Assembly (NCBI GenBank): GCA_945860385.1
Contig: CAMAQD010000017.1
Coordinates: forward strand, 1 to 64,000
Direction: 5' to 3'
Source of the DNA: Flavobacterium psychrophilum
GTDB lineage: Bacteria; Bacteroidota; Bacteroidia; Flavobacteriales; Flavobacteriaceae
DNA length: 64,000 nt
The notes under the pieces are model-generated. The model was given only the letters and a program-made list of their open reading frames with translations. It did not search any database and had not been told where the DNA came from. Positions 28,222-37,607 of the stretch are shown here, in pieces; within the stretch, counting starts at the first letter, position 1; every line of letters begins with the position of its first letter. The position numbers were made by a program, and so were the translations under genes.

Positions 28222-30384
28222 TTATTTTAAGTTTTCGTTCACAATCGTCATTTCGTCGACTATATGTTTTGCACCTGCATATTTGTCGATTATCCAAAGC
28301 ACAAACCGAATATCTACGTTGATGGTTCTTTGCAGTTTTTTGTCGAAAATAACATCACCTGCAATTCCTTCGATGTTGCCATCAAAAGCAATTCCTATTA
28401 ATTCCCCTTTTCCATTTAAAACTGGCGAACCTGAATTGCCTCCAGTAATATCATTGTCTGTCAAGAAATTTACGGGCATATATCCTGCTTTGTCTGCATA
28501 TTGTCCAAAATCTTTTGCTTTATTCAATTCTAATAATCGGGATGGTAAATCAAATTCATCGTCCCCTGCTTTATACTTTTTGACTAATCCAGTCATTGTT
28601 GTATAATTGTTGATTGCTGCATCATTGCGCTGGTCTTTTGGCAAGGCATTTACTTTCCCGTAAGACAATCTCAAAGTGGAATTCGCATCTGGATATTGAA
28701 TAGAATTTATTTTAGACTCTTGTAAACCTTCTACTAAATTGCGGAAAGCTTTTTCAAAACTATCGTCTAATTGTTGCTGTTGTTCTGATTTAGCTCTCAT
28801 TTTTGTAGCCAACTCATTCGATAACATATACAGAAGATCTGTGCTAATGTTCTCCGGTTTTGGGTTCTTCATGAAAGCTACAACACTTTCTTTGGTTGCA
28901 AAGATACTTTTAGAAACGGCATCATTTATCATAGCGGTAAAATCATCCTTACTTTCTTCTTTCCATTTTGATATCATTGGCGAAAGCCCGTATTCAGCAC
29001 CTTTTGACGTATATAAATTCAACTGAGCGATGTAAACATCTTTCTCTAAAGGAGCATAAAATTTTCCATAAATTGTTTCAATTAATGAATTCAATCTTGG
29101 TGACATTTCGATTCTTTTGGCTTCATTTTCTTTGAAATAAGCGACAAGTGCATTTCCTAAATTCGATGGAGCAGCACCATAGGAAGCAGTTCTCATCAAC
29201 TGCGAAAGGTAATTATCGTGACGAGATTTTAAATTTGTTTTGGCATAATAATCATTAATTACTGTAATAACATTACCATATTTGGCTCTGTTCTCTGGTT
29301 TATTTGCCCAAGTATTGAATTTAGATTCTTCCTTAGTTTTAGTTTCAACGGTTCCTGATTTGTTCAAAGCATCAATCATTCCCTGGCGGTTTTTCCAATA
29401 ATTGGCAGTTGAAGCATATTTTGAAGCATATTGTAATTTAACGGTAGCATCCTTATCCATATACACTTTCATTCTGTCCATACCCATTTTTGCGCCTTCA
29501 ACCCAAGCAGGATAAGCAAACTTGATGTTTTGCTCAATCCCATTGGCTGGCATCCAACGATTGGTTCTGCCAGGATAACCTAAAATCATTGCAAAATCAT
29601 CCTCTTGAACTCCTTTCAAACTTATAGGCAAATAATATTTAGGCTTCAACGGCACATTATCTGTTGAATATTCGGCTGGATTACCGTCTTTATCAGCATA
29701 AACTCTAAACATTGAAAAATCTCCCGTATGACGTGGCCACTCCCAATTATCGGTATCTTTACCAAATTTTCCGATACTTTCCGGAGGTGTTCCTACCAAT
29801 CGAACGTCTTTGTAATCTTGATAAACAAAATAATAATATTCATTTCCCTGAAAAAACGGACGAACTGAAACTGTAAATTTTCCTCCTTCATTATTTTCTT
29901 TTTCAATCAAAGCCATCTCTTGTTGGATTGCTTTATTACGTTCCATTTCGGTCATTTTATCATTTACTTTTGATAAAATTCTTTTGGAAACGTCATCCAT
30001 ACGAACGAAGAAACGAACGTATAAAGACTTTGGTTTCATTTCGGCACTTTTATCTTTGGCCCAAAATCCATCTTTCAAATAGTTTTGCTCTGCCGTCGAA
30101 AGTTCTGCGATAGCACTATATCCGCAATGGTGATTGGTTAATACTAATCCTTCTTTTGAAACGATTTCGGCAGTACATCCGCCATTGAATTGCACAACTG
30201 CATCTTTCAAACTGCTGTGGTTGATGCTGTAAATTTCTTCGGATGTCAATTGCAATCCCATTTTTTGCATATCACGGTGATTCAAACGTTCGATAAACAT
30301 TAAAAACCACATTCCTTCATCAGCTTTTACACTAATTGGTAGTAGCATAATTCCAGCGATCAAGGCAAAAATAAATTTTTTCAT
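28222..30384 (-). CDS. S46-family dipeptidyl-peptidase (DPP7-type)
   Basis: A 720-residue periplasmic serine dipeptidyl-peptidase. Signal peptide is 1-21, and the mature protein starts DEGMWF as is usual for S46 enzymes. The catalytic His lies in VLTNHHCGY and the nucleophile in GGNSGSP (about Ser651). The following IAFDGN has Gly (about 669) where DPP11 has Arg, so preference for hydrophobic rather than acidic P1 residues (DPP7 type) is expected. It releases dipeptides from oligopeptides in the periplasm, fitting with the secreted subtilase elsewhere in the window. A promoter lies just upstream at 30419-30451. Confidence 0.93.
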   Translation of the reverse strand: MKKFIFALIAGIMLLPISVKADEGMWFLMFIERLNHRDMQKMGLQLTSEEIYSINHSSLKDAVVQFNGGCTAEIVSKEGLVLTNHHCGYSAIAELSTAEQNYLKDGFWAKDKSAEMKPKSLYVRFFVRMDDVSKRILSKVNDKMTEMERNKAIQQEMALIEKENNEGGKFTVSVRPFFQGNEYYYFVYQDYKDVRLVGTPPESIGKFGKDTDNWEWPRHTGDFSMFRVYADKDGNPAEYSTDNVPLKPKYYLPISLKGVQEDDFAMILGYPGRTNRWMPANGIEQNIKFAYPAWVEGAKMGMDRMKVYMDKDATVKLQYASKYASTANYWKNRQGMIDALNKSGTVETKTKEESKFNTWANKPENRAKYGNVITVINDYYAKTNLKSRHDNYLSQLMRTASYGAAPSNLGNALVAYFKENEAKRIEMSPRLNSLIETIYGKFYAPLEKDVYIAQLNLYTSKGAEYGLSPMISKWKEESKDDFTAMINDAVSKSIFATKESVVAFMKNPKPENISTDLLYMLSNELATKMRAKSEQQQQLDDSFEKAFRNLVEGLQESKINSIQYPDANSTLRLSYGKVNALPKDQRNDAAINNYTTMTGLVKKYKAGDDEFDLPSRLLELNKAKDFGQYADKAGYMPVNFLTDNDITGGNSGSPVLNGKGELIGIAFDGNIEGIAGDVIFDKKLQRTINVDIRFVLWIIDKYAGAKHIVDEMTIVNENLK

Positions 30385-30418
30385 TTTTTTTAAATATAAA
30401 GGTTAATTGAATTCCTGT

Positions 30419-30451
30419 CAAACGTATAAAAAAAAGATTGTTTTACACAAA
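30419..30451 (-). promoter_or_regulatory. Promoter of the S46 peptidase gene
   Basis: Minus strand: TTTG (30448-30451), 21 bases, then TACGTTTG (30419-30426), a good match to the Bacteroidota -33/-7 consensus. The leader to the ATG at 30384 would be about 30 bases. Confidence 0.5.
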
Positions 30452-30561
30452 CACAGATTATTCACTAAAAATAGCGTCACAAAAGTAGTGTTATTTAAGG
30501 ATTTGATAAAATATTAGTAACGCTTATTCTTTAAAAAATTAGCAAAAGCTATTATTTTTAA

Positions 30562-30597
30562 CAAAAAAAAGGTGCTCTATTTCTAGAACACCTTTTT
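30562..30597 (-). terminator. Terminator of obgE
   Basis: AAAAAGGTG and TCTA on one arm (30566-30579) pair with TAGA and CACCTTTTT on the other (30584-30597), with one C-A mismatch and a TTTC loop. A long A run on the plus strand gives the U tract for minus-strand transcription. Confidence 0.8.
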
Positions 30598-30614
30598 ATT
30601 TAAAACTTTAGTCT

Positions 30615-31616
30615 TTAATCATTCAACATTTTCCACAATTTGTCTTTTAACTCTGATAACCCTTGTTGGGCGACAGAGGAAATCAACATATAAGGAATGT
30701 CTTTGAATTCTATGTCTAATTGAATTTTCAATTCGGCTTGGAGTTCATTGTCCAACATATCGCATTTTGAGATGACCAACAAACGCTCTTTATCAAGCAT
30801 TTCTGGATTGTATTTTGTCAATTCGTTGACCAAAATATCGTATTCCGCTTTGATGTTTGGCGTATCAACAGGAACCAAAAATAGTAGTGTCGAATTTCTT
30901 TCAATATGTCTTAAGAAATAATGCCCAAGACCTTTTCCTTCGGCTGCACCTTCGATAATTCCGGGAATATCGGCAATTACAAACGATTGGAAATCTCTGT
31001 AAGCTACTATTCCAAGATTTGGTTTCAAAGTTGTAAACGGATAATCGGCAATTTTCGGCTTAGCAGAAGTTAACACAGAAAGTAAAGTCGATTTTCCAGC
31101 ATTTGGAAAACCTACTAAACCCACATCGGCCAAAACTTTAAGTTCTAAAATCACGTCCATTTCCACACCGGGCAAACCTGGCTGGGCATACCTCGGAGTC
31201 TGGTTCGTTGAGCTTCTAAAGTGCCAGTTTCCCAGGCCTCCTTTTCCACCTTGACAAAGAATTCTTTTTTCTCCCTCATCAGTAATTTCGAATAAAATTT
31301 CGCCCGTTTCTTTGTCTTTTACCACAGTTCCTAATGGTACTTCGATGTATTTATCTTCTCCATCTGCCCCTGTACTACGGTCACCGCTTCCATCTCCTCC
31401 ATAACCTGCTTTGATATGACGAGCAAATTTCAAATGAAATAATGTCCAAAGTGCCTTGTTTCCAACCAAATAAACGTGTCCTCCACGACCACCATCGCCA
31501 CCATCTGGACCACCATATTGAATAAATTTTTCTCTATGCAAATGCGTAGATCCTTTTCCTCCTTTTCCGGAAGAAACAAATATTTTTACGTAATCTACAA
31601 AATTGCCTTCTGTCAT
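30615..31616 (-). CDS. obgE: Obg-family ribosome-associated GTPase
   Basis: A 333-residue GTPase for large-subunit assembly and stress control. The glycine-rich Obg fold spans about 8-160 ([30 protein letters not shown]). The G domain starts with GFPNAGKS (169-176), then [16 protein letters not shown] (G3) and ISKCD (G4). The C-terminal extension found in some Obg proteins is absent, as usual in this phylum. It sits downstream of hpt, adk and a CNNM gene in the same orientation, an arrangement common in Flavobacteria. Confidence 0.97.
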   Translation of the reverse strand: MTEGNFVDYVKIFVSSGKGGKGSTHLHREKFIQYGGPDGGDGGRGGHVYLVGNKALWTLFHLKFARHIKAGYGGDGSGDRSTGADGEDKYIEVPLGTVVKDKETGEILFEITDEGEKRILCQGGKGGLGNWHFRSSTNQTPRYAQPGLPGVEMDVILELKVLADVGLVGFPNAGKSTLLSVLTSAKPKIADYPFTTLKPNLGIVAYRDFQSFVIADIPGIIEGAAEGKGLGHYFLRHIERNSTLLFLVPVDTPNIKAEYDILVNELTKYNPEMLDKERLLVISKCDMLDNELQAELKIQLDIEFKDIPYMLISSVAQQGLSELKDKLWKMLND

Positions 31617-31705
31617 TTTTTTTTGTTTAAAAGTTTAAAAGTTTAAATTTTAAAGTTTTGAAGAATGCCAACAAACCTTATACACTTAAACACTTAAACT
31701 GAATT

Positions 31706-32980
31706 TTAACCCTTTAAGGCTTTCACCATCACTTTATCAATCTTCACGCCATCCATGTCAATGACTTCCAACTCAAATTTTTGCCAAATTAATATTTCTC
31801 CTTCTTTTGGAATACGAGAAAGTTCGGTCATTATTAATCCACTCACTGTGGTTACTTCATAATCATTTATCAATTCATCTAATTCGAAATAAGTGAGGAA
31901 ATCGTGCAATGAATAATGCCCGTCTACCAGCCAACTTCCATCTTCACGTTCAATTAATTGAAATTCCTCTTTATTAAAATCAGATGCGTCGCCAACCAAA
32001 GCTTCCAGAATATCATTCAAAGTAATAATCCCCTGAAAAACGCCATATTCATCCGAAACTAAAGCATAATGAATTCCTGAATCTTTAAATTGCTCCAAAG
32101 CTTTGTATGCGGTAGTTTGTTCCATCATAAATGGCGCTTCGGTCATAATTGTCGACAAATTGAAATCGTCAATATCAAAATGGGAGAAGATATTTTTTAA
32201 ATTTACAATACCTAAAATATCATCGTGATTTTTTCCATAAACAGGATAAATGGAATGTAAATCTTTGAGCATACATTCTTTTACTTGCTCTTTACTAGAA
32301 TGCAAAGGCAACATTACCACGGATTTTCGGTGTGTCATCAAAGAGTTTATTTTTCTATCTCCAATATGAAAAACACGCTCCAAAATATCTTGTTCTATCT
32401 CCTGAACTTCACCGCCTTCGGTTCCTTCCTTGATGATTGCTTTAATTTCTTCTTCGGTTACTTTACCGTCAGCCGTTGGTTTAATCTGTAAAACCTTCAA
32501 TAAAAACTCTGTCGAATGTGTCAGCAACCAAATAAATGGAGCTGTTATAATCGAAACTATCTTCATTGGAAAAGCCACTGCTCTGGCAATAGATTCGGGA
32601 TGATTTAATCCAATTCGTTTTGGCAACAATTCTCCTAAAACCAAAGAAAAAAAAGTCAAAACCACGACAACTATTCCAACACCGATTGAGGCTGCAAATG
32701 GTTTCAAAATTTCGAAACCAGCTATAAATTCCTGAACATCATGTGTAATTTTCTCGCCTGAATAAATACCCGTCAGAATTCCTATAAGTGTTATTCCTAT
32801 TTGTACTGTTGATAAAAATTTATTAGGCGAATTGGCTAAATCTAGTGCGATTTGTGCATTTTTACTTCCCTTTTTTGCGGCGGTTTCCAAACGGTTTTTT
32901 CTAGCCGAAATCAATGCAATTTCGGACATTGAAAATACTCCGTTAAGAATAATTAAAAAAAGAATTATTAGAATTTCCAT
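31706..32980 (-). CDS. CNNM/HlyC-CorC family membrane protein with CBS pair
   Basis: A 424-residue inner-membrane protein. DUF21 (CNNM) transmembrane domain lies at about 1-180 (ILIILFLIILNGVFSMSEIAL). A CBS pair is at about 205-330 (LMTHRKSVVMLPL, YALVSDEYGVFQGIITLNDIL), and the CorC/HlyC domain at about 345-424 (DGSWLVDGHYSLHDF, IPKEGEIL). Such proteins are linked to magnesium or other cation efflux; hemolysin activity is a historical label. It lies between adk and obgE. Confidence 0.92.
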   Translation of the reverse strand: MEILIILFLIILNGVFSMSEIALISARKNRLETAAKKGSKNAQIALDLANSPNKFLSTVQIGITLIGILTGIYSGEKITHDVQEFIAGFEILKPFAASIGVGIVVVVLTFFSLVLGELLPKRIGLNHPESIARAVAFPMKIVSIITAPFIWLLTHSTEFLLKVLQIKPTADGKVTEEEIKAIIKEGTEGGEVQEIEQDILERVFHIGDRKINSLMTHRKSVVMLPLHSSKEQVKECMLKDLHSIYPVYGKNHDDILGIVNLKNIFSHFDIDDFNLSTIMTEAPFMMEQTTAYKALEQFKDSGIHYALVSDEYGVFQGIITLNDILEALVGDASDFNKEEFQLIEREDGSWLVDGHYSLHDFLTYFELDELINDYEVTTVSGLIMTELSRIPKEGEILIWQKFELEVIDMDGVKIDKVMVKALKG

Positions 32981-33050
32981 TTATTATGTAATGCTTGTTG
33001 TTGATAGTTTCTTGTCGATTTAAAAACGACCCACTATAAACTGTAAACTT

Positions 33051-33623
33051 TTATAAATTATCAATCACTTTGCTTAAACGCTCCGTAATTTCAGCAATTG
33101 AACCAATCCCGTTTACAGGATAAAATTTATTTTGTTTCTTGTAAAACTCTATCAAAGGAGCTGTTTTTTCGTTGTATTCCTGATAACGATGTCTGATTTT
33201 TTGTTCATCTTGATCATCGCTTCTTCCACTAGTCTTGCCTCTCTCTAGGATGCGACTGATAAGGATCTCATCATTTGCTTCGAGTGCAATTGTTGCAGCA
33301 ACATTCCAATTTTTATTACCTAAAAAATCATCTAACTCTATTGCTTGTGCCAACGTTCTGGGAAAACCATCAAACAAAAATCCAGCTGAATTTAGGTTTT
33401 TATTTACGATATCTTCTAACATTTTAATGGTTACGGCATCAGGAACTAAATCTCCTTTATCCATATATTGTTTGGCCAATTGCCCTAACTCAGTGTCATT
33501 TTGGATGTTATATCTAAAAATATCTCCTGTTGAAAGATGCATTAAATTATATTTTTGTTTTAAAAATTCTGCTTGTGTACCTTTTCCTGCACCTGGTTTC
33601 CCAAATAAAACTATGTTGATCAT
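33051..33623 (-). CDS. adk: Adenylate kinase
   Basis: A 190-residue short-LID adenylate kinase, which equilibrates ATP and AMP with two ADP. The P-loop is GKPGAGKGT (8-16), the AMP site includes LSTGDIFR and FDGFPRTLAQA, and the LID region is a short ILERGKTSGRSDD without the zinc-finger cysteines. It follows hpt by 36 bases in the usual flavobacterial order. Confidence 0.97.
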   Translation of the reverse strand: MINIVLFGKPGAGKGTQAEFLKQKYNLMHLSTGDIFRYNIQNDTELGQLAKQYMDKGDLVPDAVTIKMLEDIVNKNLNSAGFLFDGFPRTLAQAIELDDFLGNKNWNVAATIALEANDEILISRILERGKTSGRSDDQDEQKIRHRYQEYNEKTAPLIEFYKKQNKFYPVNGIGSIAEITERLSKVIDNL

Positions 33624-33659
33624 TTTATATTTTTGTAAGTTGTGAGTTATAGAATTTAA

Positions 33660-34193
33660 TTAATTGTCTTTCAATTGATATACTTCAGGTAAATTTCTGC
33701 CTAAACCATCGTAATCTAATCCGAATCCAACAATAAATTTATTAGGAATTCTGATTCCAACATAATCTATTTTGATGTCGTTTATTAATGCTTCGGGTTT
33801 GAAAAAAAGCGTTGCAATCTTAAAGTGTTTTACATTTTGTTGTTTGAATAATTCTTTTAAGGCTACTAAAGTATTTCCAGTATCAACAATGTCTTCGATA
33901 ACAACAACAGTTCGACCTGTCAAATCTCTATCTAATCCTATTAATTGTTTCACTTCATTTGTTGAAGCCATTCCTTCATAAGAAGCCATTTTTATGAAAC
34001 TTACTTCGCAAGGTGATTTATAATGTTTCATAAAATCAGAAACTACCATAAAAGCACCATTCAAAACACCTATAAAAATGGGGGTTTCTTCGGCAAAATC
34101 ATCCTCAACCAGAGCAGCTATTTTAGCAATAGCAAAGTCTATTTCTTGTGCAGAAATAAACGGAACAAATTGTTTATCGTGGAGTTGTATCAC
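33660..34193 (-). CDS. hpt: Hypoxanthine phosphoribosyltransferase
   Basis: A 177-residue purine salvage enzyme that joins hypoxanthine or guanine to PRPP. The PRPP-binding motif VVVIEDIVDTGNTL is intact, as are the KHYKSPCEVSFIKMASYEG flexible loop and the base-contact segment (PNKFIVGFGLDYDG). It is the first gene of the hpt-adk-CNNM-obgE run, behind a -7 element at 34219-34226. Confidence 0.95.
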   Translation of the reverse strand: MIQLHDKQFVPFISAQEIDFAIAKIAALVEDDFAEETPIFIGVLNGAFMVVSDFMKHYKSPCEVSFIKMASYEGMASTNEVKQLIGLDRDLTGRTVVVIEDIVDTGNTLVALKELFKQQNVKHFKIATLFFKPEALINDIKIDYVGIRIPNKFIVGFGLDYDGLGRNLPEVYQLKDN

Positions 34194-34218
34194 TTTTTTT
34201 CTTTTTAAAAATAATTCG

Positions 34219-34226
34219 CAAAGATA
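34219..34226 (-). promoter_or_regulatory. -7 promoter element before hpt
   Basis: Minus strand TATCTTTG matches TAnnTTTG exactly, 25 bases before the hpt ATG. Candidate TTG -33 triplets lie in the AATTGAC repeats just beyond, at spacings of 16 and 23. Confidence 0.5.
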
Positions 34227-34236
34227 GGGATTTCAA

Positions 34237-34257
34237 AATTGACAATTGACAATTGAT
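34237..34257. repeat. Three copies of the heptamer AATTGAC in a divergent promoter region
   Basis: AATTGAC, AATTGAC and AATTGAT follow each other directly between hpt and the gene at 34286. Each copy carries TTG on the plus strand. The first TTG (34239-34241) is 19 bases before TACTTTTA (34261-34268), a weak -7 candidate for the rightward gene. Confidence 0.55.
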
Positions 34258-34285
34258 TTGTACTTTTAAATCAAAATTGCAGCCA

Positions 34286-34831
34286 ATGGACACCGAATTC
34301 CAAAAAAAAATAGAATCTGTAACTGGACACAGGGTAAACAGACAAAATTTTGCCGATGAAGTATTACAAAATCATGAGCTTTTCCCCGAGTTAATGCGAT
34401 TTTGTTTTCTAACTTTTAACAAAAATTCAGCAAAGGCCTTTTGGATTTTAGAATTAGTCTGCTACGATAAGCTAGAATGGCTACTAGAATATTTGGACTT
34501 TTTTTGCTCCAATATCAAAAATCTGACTAATGAAAGTGCTATTCGTCCTGCAGCAAAAATTTGTTTGCTCCTAACGGTATCCCATTTTAAGAAAAAAGAA
34601 ATTCAAATTACAGAAAACCAACTACAGCAAATTACCGAAACATGTTTTGATTGGTTAATGACTGATGTTAAAGTTGCTTCGAAATGTTATGCAATTCGGG
34701 CTTTGCATTTGTTGGGCAATCATTTCGACTGGATTCATCCTGAATTGAAAATCATTTTAGAAAAAGATTGCATGAACCATTCATCTGCCTACAAAGCTGT
34801 TGGAAGGGAGATTTTGAAGAAAATAAAATAG
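34286..34831 (+). CDS. Conserved helical protein of unknown function
   Basis: A 181-residue cytoplasmic protein without signal peptide, predicted to be almost all alpha-helical with HEAT-like hairpins (FWILELVCYDKLEWLLEYLD, VASKCYAIRALHLLGN). The ATG at 34286 is preferred to a TTG at 34253. Divergent from hpt and upstream of purK; a role near purine metabolism is only suggested by position. No catalytic motif was seen. Confidence 0.65.
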   Translation: MDTEFQKKIESVTGHRVNRQNFADEVLQNHELFPELMRFCFLTFNKNSAKAFWILELVCYDKLEWLLEYLDFFCSNIKNLTNESAIRPAAKICLLLTVSHFKKKEIQITENQLQQITETCFDWLMTDVKVASKCYAIRALHLLGNHFDWIHPELKIILEKDCMNHSSAYKAVGREILKKIK

Positions 34832-34858
34832 CATTTTCCTATTTGAGCATTATGAAGT

Positions 34859-34866
34859 ATCTTTGC
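34859..34866 (+). promoter_or_regulatory. -7 promoter element before purK
   Basis: TATCTTTG matches TAnnTTTG and lies 72 bases before the purK ATG. A TTG (34844-34846) is too close to be a normal -33 element. Confidence 0.4.
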
Positions 34867-34938
34867 TTTATAAACAATAACACAATGACACGAGCGAAGC
34901 GACTGCATTTGATCGTTAATAAACAATAACTAAAACAA

Positions 34939-36096
34939 ATGAATTACTTTTCTTCCGATTTTAAATTGGGGATTTTAGGTGGCGGACAACTCGGCAAAAT
35001 GCTGTTGTTTGACACTCGAAAATTCGACATTCAAACTTATGTTTTGGACCCAAGTGATGAAGCACCTTGCAAAATCGCCTGCAACAAATTTTTTCAGGGA
35101 GATTTGATGGATTATGATGCCGTTTATAATTTTGGCAAACAAGTTGATGTTTTGACTTTTGAAATCGAACTGGTCAATCTTGAAGCTTTGGAAAAATTAG
35201 AAAACGAAGGCAAAAAAGTCTATCCTTCGCCCAAAACCTTAAAACTCATTCAAAATAAAGGGATTCAAAAAGCCTTTTACATCGAAAACAATATTCCAAC
35301 AGCACCGTCTAAAACTTTCAGGAATTTAAAAAGTTTGGTTATCGAAATTGTCGAGTCTAAATTGCAAATGCCTTTTGTATGGAAATGCACCGAATTTGGT
35401 TATGACGGAAACGGCGTGAAAATCATTAGAACATTGCAAGATGTTGAGAATTTATCCAACGTGGAATGTATTGCCGAAGAAATGGTCGAATTTAAAAATG
35501 AATTGGCCGTGATTGTTTGCCGCAGTCCTTCAGGCGAAATCAGAACCTACCCCGTTGTCGAAATGGAATTCCATCTAGAAGCGAACCAGGTGGAATACGT
35601 GATTTGCCCGGCAAGAATTGATGACAAAGTTGCCGCTAAAGCCAGAGCAATTGCCCTTAATGTTTCCGAAAAATTCAATCACGTGGGACTTTTGGCAGTC
35701 GAAATGTTCCAGACTTTTGACGACGAAATTTTGGTCAACGAAGTCGCTCCTCGCCCACACAATTCTGGTCATTACAGCATCGAAGCCAGTTACACGTCAC
35801 AATTCGAAAACCATTTGCGAGCCATTCTTGATTTACCCCTTGGAAATACCGATAGTAAAGTTGCCGGGATAATGGTAAATTTGGTTGGTGAAGACGGATT
35901 TTCTGGAGACGTAATTTATGAAAATATTGAAAAAATATTAGGCTGGAACGGAGTTACACCGCATATTTACGGAAAAAAACAAACACGTCCTTTTAGAAAA
36001 ATGGGCCACGTAACGATAGTAAATGAAGATATAAGTGAAGCCAGACGAATTGCGGAAGATGTGAAGAATACAATAAGAGTGATTACCGAAAAATAA
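34939..36096 (+). CDS. purK: 5-(Carboxyamino)imidazole ribonucleotide synthase
   Basis: A 385-residue ATP-grasp enzyme of purine synthesis that makes N5-CAIR from AIR, bicarbonate and ATP. The N-terminus LGILGGGQLGKMLL is characteristic. ATP-grasp elements include FVWKCTEFGYDGNGVKII, EEMVEFKNELAVIV and EVAPRPHNSGHYSIEAS, which binds metal and substrate. The product passes to PurE, encoded next. An intergenic palindrome separates the two genes. Confidence 0.96.
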   Translation: MNYFSSDFKLGILGGGQLGKMLLFDTRKFDIQTYVLDPSDEAPCKIACNKFFQGDLMDYDAVYNFGKQVDVLTFEIELVNLEALEKLENEGKKVYPSPKTLKLIQNKGIQKAFYIENNIPTAPSKTFRNLKSLVIEIVESKLQMPFVWKCTEFGYDGNGVKIIRTLQDVENLSNVECIAEEMVEFKNELAVIVCRSPSGEIRTYPVVEMEFHLEANQVEYVICPARIDDKVAAKARAIALNVSEKFNHVGLLAVEMFQTFDDEILVNEVAPRPHNSGHYSIEASYTSQFENHLRAILDLPLGNTDSKVAGIMVNLVGEDGFSGDVIYENIEKILGWNGVTPHIYGKKQTRPFRKMGHVTIVNEDISEARRIAEDVKNTIRVITEK

Positions 36097-36100
36097 TTAA

Positions 36101-36157
36101 ACACAGATTTCACAAATTTTCGCAGATTAAATTTGTGTAAAATCGTAAAATCTGTGT
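36101..36157. repeat. Nested palindrome with ACACAGATTT ends between purK and purE
   Basis: The outer arms ACACAGATTT (36101-36110) and AAATCTGTGT (36148-36157) are perfect complements. Directly inside, CACAAATTT (36111-36119) and AAATTTGTG (36129-36137) also pair perfectly. Similar ACAGATT-type sequence is found at 30451-30459 and 60460-60524, pointing to a dispersed intergenic element. Confidence 0.75.
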
Positions 36158-36175
36158 CAAACCAACAAATGAAAT

Positions 36176-36658
36176 ATGAAAGTAGCTGTAATAATGGGAA
36201 GCATATCCGATATGCCTGTAATGCAAGAAGCCATCGACATCCTGAAAGGCTTTGACATAGAAATTGAAGTCGATATCGTTTCGGCACACAGAACGCCAGA
36301 AAAATTAGTTGATTTTAGCAAAAATGCACACATTCGTGGCATTTCGGTAGTAATTGCCGGTGCTGGTGGCGCGGCACATTTGCCAGGAATGGTCGCCTCG
36401 ATGTCGCCACTTCCAGTAATTGGCGTTCCCATAAAATCAAGCAATTCCATAGATGGTTGGGATTCCGTTTTGTCGATTTTACAAATGCCGGGCGGTGTTC
36501 CCGTAGCTACAGTTGCCTTAAACGGAGCCAAAAATGCCGGAATCTTGGCAGCTCAAATCATTGGAAGCCACAATAAGAGCGTTTTGGAGAAAATCATTTT
36601 ATATAAAACGGGATTGAAAGAAGCCGTAATCATTGCCTCTGAAAGTTTAAAAAAATAA
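36176..36658 (+). CDS. purE: N5-CAIR mutase
   Basis: A 160-residue class I PurE, which converts N5-CAIR to CAIR. The nucleotide site MGSISDMPVMQEA, the SAHRTPEKL motif with the catalytic His, and AGAGGAAHLPGMVAS are all present. Full length. It follows purK by 79 bases and ends at a strong terminator. Confidence 0.97.
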   Translation: MKVAVIMGSISDMPVMQEAIDILKGFDIEIEVDIVSAHRTPEKLVDFSKNAHIRGISVVIAGAGGAAHLPGMVASMSPLPVIGVPIKSSNSIDGWDSVLSILQMPGGVPVATVALNGAKNAGILAAQIIGSHNKSVLEKIILYKTGLKEAVIIASESLKK

Positions 36659-36685
36659 AAAAAGCTCCATTTAGGAGCTTTTTTT
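36657..36685. terminator. Terminator after purE
   Basis: AAAAAAAGCTCC (36657-36668) and GGAGCTTTTTTT (36674-36685) form a 12-bp stem with a five-base loop. It lies between convergent genes and can serve both. Confidence 0.92.
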
Positions 36686-36710
36686 GGTTAAAAAAATTCG
36701 TTGTAATTCG

Positions 36711-37382
36711 TTAAACTTCAGCGATAGTTTCCTCAACAATTCCTTCAAATTCCGATGCAATTATGTCGGCTTTACTCAACCAATATTCTGAAGTGGTCAA
36801 AATATAATCAACATTATTTGTTGTCGTTAAATCCCAAACAATATCATCCGCTTCCGGAAAAGGAGCATTTTCATTCATTGCGAGATCAAACAACCTTTTG
36901 ATAAGATTACTATCCGACAATCCGTTGTTTAATAATTTCAAAACATTATCCTTGGTTAATTCATTTTCACTTTCACCTTCAGATGGCTTACTACTGAACT
37001 TCACAACTGTAGCTTTTGCATTAGGAAATGTCCCATTATAAGCTTTGTAAAGTAATTGGTTAATATGAAATAATGTCGAATGCAGGCCTATTTCCGGATA
37101 TTCCTCACAAACCTTGTCTAACAACATATCGTTAGAAATTTGCTGAATTTGCCCTTCACTTAGATCTTCCGATAATTTATATTCCAATACGATTGCGGCA
37201 GCATCTCTGGCTTCAAAATCGGAAATTGCCATAAACAATAATTCTTCCAAGCTAGTTGCATCTGCATCTGCTGCATCGGGATAATCAAATTTTTCCAGGA
37301 GTTTGATGTAGTCTTCTTTGGTCCAATATTCTTCAATTTGGTCAACAGTATTGGCACTATTTATTGTAATTTGATAATTCAT
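36711..37382 (-). CDS. Acidic cytoplasmic protein of unknown function
   Basis: A 223-residue, strongly acidic protein without signal peptide or membrane segment (MNYQITINSANTVDQIEEYW). It is mostly helical in appearance, with no recognised catalytic motif. It is a single gene convergent with purE and divergent from the M3 peptidase. I do not recognise the family. Confidence 0.6.
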   Translation of the reverse strand: MNYQITINSANTVDQIEEYWTKEDYIKLLEKFDYPDAADADATSLEELLFMAISDFEARDAAAIVLEYKLSEDLSEGQIQQISNDMLLDKVCEEYPEIGLHSTLFHINQLLYKAYNGTFPNAKATVVKFSSKPSEGESENELTKDNVLKLLNNGLSDSNLIKRLFDLAMNENAPFPEADDIVWDLTTTNNVDYILTTSEYWLSKADIIASEFEGIVEETIAEV

Positions 37383-37537
37383 CTTTTGTTTAAATATTAA
37401 TTAATTTGTTGATTCGTTTCTTCAGAAACCAATCTTTTTTTACAAATTAGGGTTTTTAAACCGTGGAGTCAAATAAATAACATTTTTATAACATACTGAA
37501 AGCTGATTTTTGGGAGAAAATCTATCCTTTCAAACAA

Positions 37538-37566
37538 TTGCATTTTTCATTAAATCCTTACCTTTG
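37538..37566 (+). promoter_or_regulatory. Promoter of the M3 peptidase gene
   Basis: TTG (37538-37540), 18 bases, then TACCTTTG (37559-37566) is a full match to the Bacteroidota promoter. The leader to the ATG at 37608 is about 35 bases. Confidence 0.6.
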
Positions 37567-37607
37567 CTTTCTTAAAATCTGAATATTTTTTCATTAAATA
37601 AACACCA

